From Anagrus nilaparvatae (Eukaryota; Arthropoda; Insecta; Hymenoptera; Mymaridae): 64,000 bases of DNA. The position numbers and the translations under genes were made by a program. The first letter of the stretch is position 1. The number at the start of each line of letters is the position of its first letter. The stretch spans positions 930,001 through 994,000 of the forward strand of contig JAKSXM010000269.1 of assembly GCA_022575985.1 (NCBI GenBank). The letters are read 5' to 3'. This document shows positions 43,149 through 52,945 of the stretch, one piece after another. Below the pieces are notes generated by a model. That model had not been told where the DNA came from. It searched no databases and was given only the letters and a program-made list of their open reading frames with translations.

Positions 43149-44211
43149 ACACAGGCCCACAAAAAATCAGTATCTGACCCCTTTAAGAGTGGTGACTAAC
43201 ATTGAATGGGCAGGGTCTAGGAGCTCATATGGGCGTTGAAATAAGTTAAATTTTTCAATATATTTTTCAAATATTTTAAATTTTAACATGGAACATGTTC
43301 ATTGGATGGGGTATTTGAAAAAGTTTGGCTCGGCAGGGGGGCCGAAGAAGTGACGTTTTAGGGGGGGGGTCAAAAATTGACGCTTTTAGGGGGGAGGGTG
43401 AAAAATTGACGTTTTTAGGGGGGGGATGAAATGGATTTAGAATATTTTCGATTTAGGGACTTAGAATATTTGAAGTGGGAGTCAGGCCTTGATAACAACA
43501 AAAACTTAGAATACTTTAAGTTTATGGACTTAGCATAGTTTATATTTCAGGATTTATTGTAATTTCGGTTTTTGGATTTATTACTGTTATGAGTGAACAT
43601 GTTCCATGCTCGTTGGTTGTGTAGTTACACAAACAGGTTATAAATTTTTTCACACCAAAACATAAAAAAATATGCAATAATTTTAATTTTTTACTAAAAA
43701 TCAGTTTCTGACCCCTTAGGGGTATGATGACAGATACTAGGGGTGTTTTAGGAATTCACCGGGGCTTGAAAATAATTTGGCATAAATTTTTTGTTTTCCT
43801 ATAAAATAAAACCAAAGAATTTACATTAGTTTCAAATTTTTAATAAAAACCAATTTTCGACCCCAGGAGGGGTTAAAAGTTATTGATAATACGGGATGCT
43901 TCAGGGGCTGATATGGAGCTCGAAAACAGTTCGCTTAAATATTTTCAAAATTAAGTGATAATACGACCTTGTCAACAACTTTAAATATTTTCAGTTTTTT
44001 TACACCAAAATATCTAAGAATATGCACTAATTTAAAATTTTTTTACAAAACTTATTTTTAACCGCCCCATGTGCATACAGGAGGGAGCTGGGGGGAAACT
44101 GTACAATCGAATCGAATTATTGATAGGAAATATGGTTTTAGAACGAACCAAAAAATGTATAGTCAGTTAGGTCTACCTTCTGGGTTTCGACTTTTTTTGG
44201 TGGATTTGTGT
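43149..44211. mobile_element. Foldback-family element related to 29904-30838, with internal subrepeats
   Basis: It starts ACACAGGCCCACAAAAAA and ends TACCTTCTGGGTTTCGAC then TTTGTGT, matching the ends of the 935-bp foldback. It contains three or four subrepeats with AATCAGT(A/T)TCTGACCCCT or ATTTTCGACCCC (43163, 43690, 43853 and a weaker one at 44045), and carries the CATGGAACATG repeat nested at 43283-43650. The ORF at 43017-43199 overlaps its left end and is not a gene. Confidence 0.65.
43283..43650. repeat. CATGGAACATG-bounded repeat, copy 2 (nested)
   Basis: CATGGAACATG at 43287-43297 and CATGTTCCATG at 43598-43608 enclose G-run units like GGGGGTCAAAAATTGACG. It separates subrepeats of the surrounding element, which indicates insertion into it. 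Confidence 0.6.
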
Positions 44212-44310
44212 TATTGTAATTAATCGCTTTATTTGTGCTCTCTTGATTTCTCTCTTTCTCTCTCCTGCTATTACCCACAACACTGCTGCCTTTTGGAGTG
44301 ATTAACTTTC

Positions 44311-44520
44311 ATGCACATCAAGAGAGAAAGTTATCAAAAATTTAACAAATATGTACGTAGCTTGTTCATTGAAATCATTAATAATAATAAATTATTTCAA
44401 CAAAAGTGTGCTACTGAAAAAATGTTCTGCCTTGCCATGGGGAAAATACTAACTAAGACAGAAATAGAAAGAATTAATAATTATTTTTATATGAATACAA
44501 AAGAAAAAAAATTAACCTAA
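44311..44520 (+). CDS. Unrecognised small ORF (69 codons)
   Basis: ATG to TAA, with K/N/I/E-rich product and two cysteines (QQKCATEKMFCLAMG). No signal peptide, membrane segment or known domain is visible. It sits alone between two repeat elements and is oriented away from the foldback. It may be a chance ORF; listed because its composition is less biased than other short ORFs here. Confidence 0.15.
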   Translation: MHIKRESYQKFNKYVRSLFIEIINNNKLFQQKCATEKMFCLAMGKILTKTEIERINNYFYMNTKEKKLT

Positions 44521-44574
44521 CGATTAGATTTAATCAAAATAATATTGTATTTTGTTGTTTTATCTATTACTTCG

Positions 44575-44775
44575 CTGGGTCAACTTAAATTTAACTAATT
44601 GATTTAAGTATTTTAATTCCATTTAAATTAATAGAAAAAATATTCACTATTTACTTTGTTGAAATAAATATTTAAGCGTTTAACCGATAGATAAATAATT
44701 AAAGGAACAAATACTCTCTTAATTTAAGTGGAATTAAAAAACTTTAATCAATCAGTTAAATTTAAGTTGACCTAG
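44575..44775. mobile_element. 201-bp palindromic MITE
   Basis: The ends CTGGGTCAACTTAAATTTAA and complement form ~60-bp arms. The right end is followed directly by the next element. Confidence 0.7.
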
Positions 44776-45139
44776 CAAGTTCAAACTTTGAGTGCCAGAG
44801 GTCTTCAAACCCGGACAATTTAAAAGGTTTTCTGTTTAGCTACATCCACACTCAAGTCATTGCCAAACCATGATTTTGTTTTTAACAAACTACTACAAAT
44901 TTTTGAATACATTCTTTTTTTAACTCAGGAAAAATTAAAAACAGAATTCCGAAAGAAATTTTTAATAATTATTTATAAAAACTCTTCAACAAAAATTTTA
45001 TAAAATATATTATATTATTAATTAATATAAAACGTGATTCGAAAATGTAAATAATCAGTCATCTGGTTACTAACATATAGATATCAATGCGCTCACAGAT
45101 GTAGGCGATGGTACCTCTGGCACTCAGAGTTAGAACTTG
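44776..45139. mobile_element. 364-bp TIR element with TAG duplication
   Basis: Terminal inverted repeats CAAGTTCAAACTTTGAGTGC and the imperfect complement ending GAACTTG (TGCCAGAGGT kept in both). Flanked by TAG on both sides (44773-44775 and 45140-45142). The interior is non-coding. Confidence 0.65.
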
Positions 45140-45372
45140 TAGTTTAAATAAACTGAATTTTATACAGCGTTGGAATACAAGTTCTCTTACTTTCTTAACT
45201 ATACTCTGTTATATTTAACATATATGTACAAAACAAAAATTTTGATATTTTAAATTCTTAAACTTAAAAAAAATTATGAAATAAAAGCTTCTATTTTCGT
45301 TTTTTAATAAGATTAAAAAAAGCTTTAACATTTAAATTAAAGAAAAGACTACACCTTATGATTTATTTTTAC

Positions 45373-45575
45373 CTAAATTTTTTCTTGAATAAATGGATGT
45401 GCTAAAGCATGATTAACTGTTATTCTTTTTCCTGTATCTAACATTAGTGTTCTTTCTAAAAGATCCTTAAGTTGAGAAATTTTTCGGCTTTGTTCCAATG
45501 GTAATGAGTTTCCTCCTAGCTCTAATCCAAGATCTCTAGAAGCTTGTATAGTAGACATTATGACAACTTTTTCCT
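45373..45575 (-). CDS. Terminal exon of a PRP4-type pre-mRNA splicing kinase (PRPF4B-like)
   Basis: PRP4 kinases are dual-specificity-like kinases associated with the U4/U6.U5 tri-snRNP. The minus-strand exon begins after an AG acceptor (TTAAACTAG|GAAAAAGTT) and encodes EKVVIMSTIQ, LEQSRKISQLKDLLER, LMLDTGKRITVNHALAHPF and the terminus IQEKI before a stop at 45373. The family ends with MSTI, QLKDLL, LMLDPAKRI and FIQEKI, the last piece of the kinase C-lobe. The usual DPAKR is DTGKR here. The ATG at 45558 is internal Met, not a start. No upstream exon was recognised to the right. It may be the real last exon behind a long intron, or an isolated duplicated exon. Confidence 0.72.
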
Positions 45576-47902
45576 AGTTTAATGAAAAGTATTTTAATTA
45601 ATTAAGCAATAAGATTTCATTTTACTATAAATTAAATCTACCTATTTTGATTATAATTATTAAATAATTGTTTTTTGAAATTTAGAAAAAGCAATACTTT
45701 AAAAAAATGAGGTTAAAAATACGTTTTAAAAAAGCAATTAAAAATTAATCTTAAAAAGTTAAGCTATATATTTTTTTAAGAGGTAAATCATTATTCCAAG
45801 ATTAACTAGCAATCTAAAAAGTGTAAATACCAATTGTGGATAATAACGAAGAGTATATCATAAGGTGAAAATAATTACATTTTCAATGTGAAATAACTAA
45901 AATTTATTTATAATAATTAAATAGAAGAATTTCAGGGTCAAATATTAAAATTGGTTTATTTATAAATATGATTAAACGAACCGATGAATTTTTTTTATAT
46001 CAGTACTTGGAAAAATTTCTGATTATGAAAAGATAATATTGTTTTTTTTTTAATTGGATAATTTTTCATTTTTGAGCACGTCTGTAATTAAAAAAAAAAA
46101 ATAACATTTTAAAAGCACTTGTTATACAACTCATGTTTCCTGCTCAAGCAGGATTAAGATGATTTGACTGAGATGGTCTGGGTGGCATCCTACCTTAATA
46201 ATTAAATATTATATAAACAAATAATTGTAACCGAGGTTTAATACCCAGACTTATATATCAGTAGATATAGCGTATAAAACAGTAGAAACAGAAAAACCCA
46301 GGCACACAGATATATGAATACAGTATACGTATTCCCATGTTATGTGTGCGCTCCTCTCAGATAATACAGTATACTCAAGTCAAAATGTGAGGGGGGGGGG
46401 GGGGTCGAAACCTGTTGACAGGATGAGATTTGCTCTACTATACGTTTTTTGAGTGGCTGGATCCGAATCCGGTGTCCAATTAGTCCTTTACATTAGAAAA
46501 ACAGGTAGTAGCTAAAAGAAAAAAAAATTAAATTACTCGTGATCGAGGGATATAATCAAAAAAGCTTTTATACATGTTGTTTAACTAACTGAAATCCATG
46601 TTTTACCGCCAAAAAAATACAAGAATACTCGCAGGCAAGCTCAGAAATCGAAAAAAACCAAAGATAAAAAATCGAATTTCTTATGATTTAGGTGATTTCA
46701 AAGATATAAGCACTTTAGATTTGTAGAGATATAAGACATAAGTATATAACAGCTTCTTAATTAAAAACCAGGGTAAATTCACAAAACTTATTCATACGGC
46801 TTACTGGAGATAGCAATAGGTTATCTTTTTGCAAAAAAATAAAGGAAAATTCAAAAGTAATTTTAAATTATGAATATATTTATCAAATAAAGTTTAAAGC
46901 TTGTACAAATAATATATCAATTATTTTGTATTTTTTATTTAATATGGATCTTTTAAAATAGATCTGTCTTTATATTTTTATTTAATTTTTAAAGCGTCTT
47001 CAGATTTCACGCAGCTTTCAAAGTAACTCTTGAAATAAAATGAATATTTTTTTGTGAACATAAATTCTACAAACCGAATTCCATAGCAGGTCTTAGTAAT
47101 TTTTTTAACCAAACTTTGATATGGAAGTGCAAACTCAATACTGGAATGATTTTAAGGTTGGCGAAATCAAATAATCAATATCTTTAGAAAAATGTTGTGG
47201 ACTTGGGTAAGTTAAATTATCAAATTATATTGCTCTTCTTCTTCTTTCATTTAATAAAGTAGAGTTAAACTTACAATTAGTGATATTAATTATTTGTTAA
47301 GAATCAAATATAAACTAGCAAGCTCTAAAATTACCTTATATTATTTTTTCTTTTTTAATAAAATGTCGTACGCTCTCTTTCAAATATGAAAGAAAGGACT
47401 CGAAAGACTATAAACAACGAGCTACTAAACACATTCATCTTATTTATTTTACACAAATCAGCTATCTGATGTTTCATTGGCAATCGATGGCTCATCCAGG
47501 TAATATTTCCTCTTGGGAGATCGTCAAACTAGAACAATGTTGAGTTGGCTAACCTCTTGAAGGCGTTAATGTTTCTGGCTCTCCCGGATGGCACATAATC
47601 AAGCGTTGGTAATACAGTCTTGGAAGAACACTAAGTTGGGACTACTTCAAGTTGGTCATCCTCTTGAAGCCTAGGTTCGCCTCAACAGAATCACTTAAAA
47701 CATAATTTTTGAATATTTAAAAAGTTTAGATTTAAAATTCATTAAATAGTAAAATCGTCTTTGAATTAACTAACAAAAATTGTAAAGTTAATAAGCTCTG
47801 ATGATTTTATTTTGGTTTCCAATTCTTGAAAGACTCTTATATACCTGTTTTTAGACTTTTATTATTTAGAGCAATGCTTGCGTTCATATATATGACTTAA
47901 AT
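45576..47902. other. A+T-rich spacer
   Basis: No exon recognised. A G tract lies at about 46390-46403. A segment at 47450-47690 is more G+C-rich; on the minus strand it reads RKYYLDEPSIANETSD but with stops, and no family was identified. Confidence 0.4.
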
Positions 47903-48905
47903 GTGTATCAAATGGATGTGAAAACTGCCTTCGTAAATAGTAAAATTGACTACGACATTTATAATAAAATACCAGAAGGAGTAAATGTCTCAGAATACTT
48001 TAGACGAGGAAACATATGCAAAATAGAAAGAGCGCTAAATGGTTTAAAAATTAGATAGAATGAGCAATTTGCTGAGGTAGCCTCAAAAATTGAGTTAACT
48101 TCACATTATGTTAACCATGTCTATTTACGTGGAGAAATGGAAATAAATTTGTCATATTGTTACTATACGTAAACGATATGTTAATCGCCAGTAATGATTT
48201 AGAAAAATTGGAAAAAATAAAACTGTTAATAGTTTGATAACGATTTAAAATTTAGCTCTTCTTTCTTCGATGAAATTAATACAATTGATTTTTAAAATAA
48301 TTAAATTTTAATCAATGTATTTTAATAATTTAGGCAGTTCAAAATTGATTTATATTGAAATGAGAAATTATTTTGAATAAAATATAGTTGAAAAATGAAT
48401 GTGAAATGACAGTTCTAGGAGAGCCTAGATCTTCTTTGAATTAACTTAGAAAAAAATAGATTCGAGAGAATTTTAAGTTTATCACAAGAAGATTATATAG
48501 AAGAAAAAAAATATTAGAAAGATTTGGTTTTCAAGAAAAGCCTTTTCAAAGGACGTCTATGGTTACGCAACAGGTAGCCAATCGAAAAAACAAAGAACGA
48601 GAAGAATCTGATGATAATGAGAAATTGAACAAAAATCTACTTATGCCTGATACACATTATAGGGAAACTGTTGGTTGTTTAGCATAATTGGCAAAAGTTA
48701 CTAGACCAAAGATTGCATATACCGCGAATGTACTAACTAGACACTAGGTTGAACTGATTGAAAATGTGTAGGCTATGATTAAAAGAGTATTTCGATATCT
48801 TAAAAGAACCATAGACCTGAAATTAACATACACGGGTTTGAAAAATAAACTAGAAGGCTATTCTAACTCTAGTTATTCTGATTTTAAGAAATCATTAACA
48901 TTTTT
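47903..48905 (+). pseudogene. Ty1/Copia reverse transcriptase / RNase H fragment
   Basis: In several plus-strand frames: DLNVYQMDVKTAFVN and IPEGVNV (RT), ICKIERALNGLK, LLYVNDMLIASND near 48165 (the Copia YVDDMLIA catalytic motif with Asp to Asn), LSLSQEDYI near 48475, YRETVGCLA near 48660, KVTRPKIAYTANVLTRH, MIKRVFRYLKRTIDLKL and LEGYSNSSYSDF near 48850. The order is that of the Copia RT-RNase H connection. Many stops, a mutated catalytic Asp, and no LTR, integrase or gag: a dead fragment. Confidence 0.85.
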
Positions 48906-50049
48906 TAGATACTCTTAAATAGTTGTTCTTTAGTATAGACCTTCACCCGTTTATCTTACTTTTACCAGATCGATAAACAAAAATCTTTAAAATTAGAAAC
49001 AAATGTAAATAATTTTAATTTTTTTTTTTTCATTTTTTTTTCTAATTCTGTAAGTATTGGAGATGTTGAAGACAGCCTTTCCTGAAATGGTGATCTGAAA
49101 TTTCAAATTTTATGTATGGATACTGTTTACTTGATAATTTGTTACTATGAATCTCCCACCTATCATCTATATTCGCACGCTCGTGTTTCCCCTTATCATT
49201 ATAATGTACTAAGCTAACCTCGATACCCCTACTATATAGTGCTCCTTATTCCTTATTTTTCTTATATACTGAATGTTGTCAGATTTCTGCAATTGCAAGA
49301 AAAGACGTTACGCCACCTATTAGAAAGCGGTAAATAATCCTCATTTGAAAATATTTATTATTTTTACTTATTACTACTGTATAATTTTAATATTTTGATG
49401 ATTAAAATTGTGCATTTACTATATTATTTTATTGTATATTAATTTCAAAAGTTTCATTATCCTTATTTTTTTGTAACTATTTTTCTCGCATAAATTGTAA
49501 AATATGTACCCACATTCATTTTATCTTTATTGTAGAAAATAATAATTACAGATTTTATTTATTTTTAAAACCATGCAAATATTTTAATATGTACAGCTTA
49601 CTCAAATAAAAAATAATGAAGTCAACTTATTTAATTAAGAATTATTTTATTGGATATTAAAATAAAAACAAAATTTATTTTCCACGAAATTATGTATAAC
49701 TTACGCTCTAAAATACATGAAAAATACATACAAAAATATATTACACATAAAAAAGTTGTATTTTTTAAATAATATGATACCATTTTACACTTGACAAGAT
49801 ACATAAAGTTTAGAGTTATTTAATTTATAAGACCTGTAGTTCAGTTGTTTAATTTTCAAGTCATTGTATGAAAAAACAGAGAAAGAATTAGTTTCTTCTA
49901 CTTGATAAGCATATGTATATGTGTTCATATATGTTCTGAATATAGAACAGTTTTTAATGAAGAAGTTATAAAAATAATGTCATTTGACTCTATTTTAAGT
50001 AAACAATATACTAAAAATTAATAATTTTTATTACTCGTTTGTAATTCTT
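48906..50049. other. A+T-rich spacer
   Basis: No ORF or repeat recognised. Confidence 0.45.
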
Positions 50050-50181
50050 AAACAATAATATTTATAATCGACCTTTTTACGAGTACATAGTATTAAATGA
50101 ATTTACAAATTGGGCGATGAATTTGTAAATTCATTTAATACTATGTACTCGTAAAAAGGTCGATTATAAATATTATTGTTT
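50050..50181. repeat. Perfect 62-bp inverted repeat with 8-bp loop
   Basis: Arms 50050-50111 and 50120-50181 are exact complements; the loop is GGGCGATG. The arms contain AATCGACCTTTTTACGAG and GTACATAGTATTAAATG. It lies about 220 bp past the 3' end of the family A gene. Either a tiny palindromic element or a recent local inverted duplication. Confidence 0.93.
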
Positions 50182-51820
50182 AAACAATATACTATTTTTC
50201 CAAAATCAATGAGAGTTCTACTTACATTCGTAACTATAATAGAATTAGATTCATATATTGTACCATAAACTAAAACCCATGAAACTAAAATATATTTTTC
50301 TTTTACAAAATTAGATAATTTTTTTCCAAATAAATGAAAATTACTTAATTTTTTTATATCAGTTTCTAAAATTTTACAATATTCAATTCTTTTATTAAAA
50401 CCATTACTTATGAAAAATTGATAATTTAAACCTAATTAATGTAGTAGCAATAGTCTTAGGAGCATTTATTCTTGAAGTTACTACTTTAACAACACCTTTT
50501 AGTTCTGTATGCTTCGCTTCAAATCTAATAGAAGACAAATCTCGAGGTAACCCTAACATTTCTATCATTTCAATATGGTGCAATAAGAAGTGGTGCTTAG
50601 ATTTTAAAACTTTTTTGAAAGTGCTTGTATAAAATTTATGACGCTTAGTAATTTCAGTTTTTAAAGTTTTTATACTAGATTGAGTCATGGTAGCTGACAT
50701 GATCAAAAAAGTCATTTTACGCAATGACAAATACATTTTCCATGTTTTATTATTTTTGGGCACTAAATCTCCAACAAAAAAGGTAAAATTTTCAACGAAA
50801 AATTTCATTTCTGAAGCACTCATAATTAACTTACCATTTTCTATATGCTTAATATCTATACTAGGAGTTATGTTATCATCTGATTTTAACATATAATCAA
50901 AATTTTGCATTTGTTGTTTTAGTACTTTGTAAGTAAAATATTTATCAACAAATATTAAATTGTATAAAATTGTCATCTATTTCATAACGACAAGTGCCTT
51001 TGTAAAGGTCGTGCATTGGATGATACATGTTTAAAAATATCAAAGTCAGTAATATTTCTAAAAACGGAATCTCTTTTTACACCGTGACATTTATTTATTT
51101 TTTATATCAACGATATGCTTAGAAACAGTTCTAGCAAGATTATTATTCAAAGTTACAGACTTCTGGCACATTTCTTTTTCCATAGTACACTTTCTGCATG
51201 GATAATTAACATTAAAACTAGTACTAAATCCTAAGCTATGATATATATATAAGTTTTCACCTTTATAATTGAATAATTCAAAATGAACTTTATAAGATTT
51301 TTGATCAACATTAATTTCAATTCCATTAATTTGTAAGTCTTTTATTTGTTCTATTATTGGGCGTAAAAGTTTTGAAACTCTTAATAATTTTGAGAATAAT
51401 GTTTTAAAAACCTGTAAAAACCTGTAAATCATAATTCAAATCATACATTAATATTTTTAAAAAGGAAGTTCTACAAGATTTCTAAATTCGTGAATTATAT
51501 TTATATTAACAACTTCATTATCAAATTAATTAATTGGTAAATATTAATTTTACTTAATAAAAGATAAATTTTAAGGTTATTAGATCATCAAAATAACTTT
51601 TTACTTAAATTCTTTAATATTTACGATTTTAAACACATGAAGGTTAAAAATAATAAAATCACTGTAATGAAAGATTTAATAAATATTTTTTTTTTTTTTG
51701 AAATTTAATAATTTTATTTGAATTTATGTAACTGAAAAATATTCAAAAATCTTAAACAAAAAAGAGCGAAATTTATGTTACAGGGGGGTTCTTTAGAAAT
51801 AAAAAATAAAAATTAAGAAA

Positions 51821-52015
51821 ATGGGAAAACCAATTAATTCAAATGAAAATTTAAAAACTGCTTTAAAGTTAATCAAAAGCGGGCATTCATATGCATCAAA
51901 GTCATTCAAAATTTCACGAGAAACATTAAAACATAATATGAAAAAAAATAATATTAATATAGTATGTTCAACAAAAAAAATTGTACAAAATTATACAAAA
52001 ATATTAGACTTATAA
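51821..52015 (+). CDS. Small ORF with a psq/CENP-B-like helix-turn-helix start
   Basis: 64 codons beginning MGKPINSNENLKTALKLI, then SGHSYASKSFKISRETLKHN. The pattern 'A-x-x-x-I-x-x-G-x-S-x-x-x-A-S-K-x-F-x-I-x-R-x-T-L' is that of pipsqueak-type DNA-binding N-termini found in pogo-like transposases and some regulators. It lies on the plus strand inside sequence interrupting family A, upstream of the Helitron-like terminus. No catalytic domain follows, so it is at most a fragment. Confidence 0.4.
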   Translation: MGKPINSNENLKTALKLIKSGHSYASKSFKISRETLKHNMKKNNINIVCSTKKIVQNYTKILDL

Positions 52016-52075
52016 TTTATAAAAATTTATTCTTTCTAATTAATTGTGTTTTAAATTCTAATTCTACACATGGGC

Positions 52076-52142
52076 CTTTTCACCACGCTCGACGCTTTGC
52101 GGGGGTTGGCGCGCGGAGCGCGCAGGGGGCGCAGCCCCCTAG
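52076..52142 (+). mobile_element. Helitron-like 3' terminus within the family A gene
   Basis: Two consecutive hairpins, GCGCGC-GGA-GCGCGC and GGGGGC-GCA-GCCCCC, then CTAG (52139-52142) followed by T. It is strikingly G+C-rich in an A+T-rich setting and similar to the end at 25093-25148. The 5' end was not located; it should lie between about 51480 and 51820. Confidence 0.55.
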
Positions 52143-52945
52143 TATAATATAATTTTTTTAAATATTTAAAAGCTTTTTTCTATGTTTTGTAATTTTGAAA
52201 AGCATTATTCATAACGTTTGTAATTTTAGTTATATTTTGATCATTTGAATTTTCAATTATTTTTGTTGTAAAATTATCATAATAAAAACTTTGGAAATCA
52301 TTTATAAGAGGCATTACAATAGATCATGTGTTTTCTTTACAGTTAAATTATTTAAACTTAAGTTATTATTAAATTTATTGGTAACTGATCCATTATTAAA
52401 ATGAATACCATTATTAATTTCATTGAATAGCATACAATCTATAGGTATATTATCATCTTCATTAAAGCTAGTGGTATTTAAATTACTATTTTTTTCAACC
52501 AAACTACTACTACCTGTTTTTACCTCTTTATTAATCATGCTAGTATTTCCATCATTTGAATGAGTATTAATATGTTTTATAAAACTTAAATGTTACTAAA
52601 AGATCTACTACAATTATCATTTTTACATGTTAATTTAAAACATTCTCCTGCATGTGCAAGTTTTAAATGTTTGCCTAAATAAACTGATTGTTTAAAATAA
52701 CTTTTACAGTTTATAAAAGGACACCTAAATTTAGCCAAGTTTTAACAAAATTTTTATTACTAAATAAATAACAATAATATTTTTATTGACTGTAATTACT
52801 TTCTTAAATGTATAAATATAAATTTCATTCAGTAACTTTTTACGTTAATATTATTACTCTATCGAATAATTATCAGTTCTTCTATTCTATAGAAAATTAA
52901 ATAAACTAATTATTTAAATAAGTTTAATCTTAAAAATAAGTCATT

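Larger units (their letters stand above)
50404..52738 (-). pseudogene. Family A gene: C2H2 fingers plus large uncharacterised domain, interrupted
   Basis: Minus-strand order: two C2H2 fingers (CPFINCKSYFKQSVYLGKH, then CKNDNCSRSFSN, 52738-52590); a linker with an open frame 52314-52538; an insertion ending in a Helitron-like terminus (52142); then FSKLLRVSKLLRP through QIKDLQINGIEI, LGFSTSFNVNYPCRKC (51432-51091), MYHPMHDLYKG (about 51030) and the C-terminal block 50976-50404 with LIMSASEMKFFV, GDLVPKNNKTWK, KHHFLLHHIEMIEMLG and SIRFEAKHTELKG. By pattern this is a function-unknown multicopy insect/cnidarian family. The expected start codon reads TTG (52738-52736). Frameshifts near 52590 and 50990 and the insertion make it non-functional. 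Confidence 0.7.

Noticed and set aside
46380..46490. Possible tRNA-derived SINE (B-box-like GGATCCGAATCC)
   Set aside because: No A box at proper spacing, no cloverleaf and no second copy.
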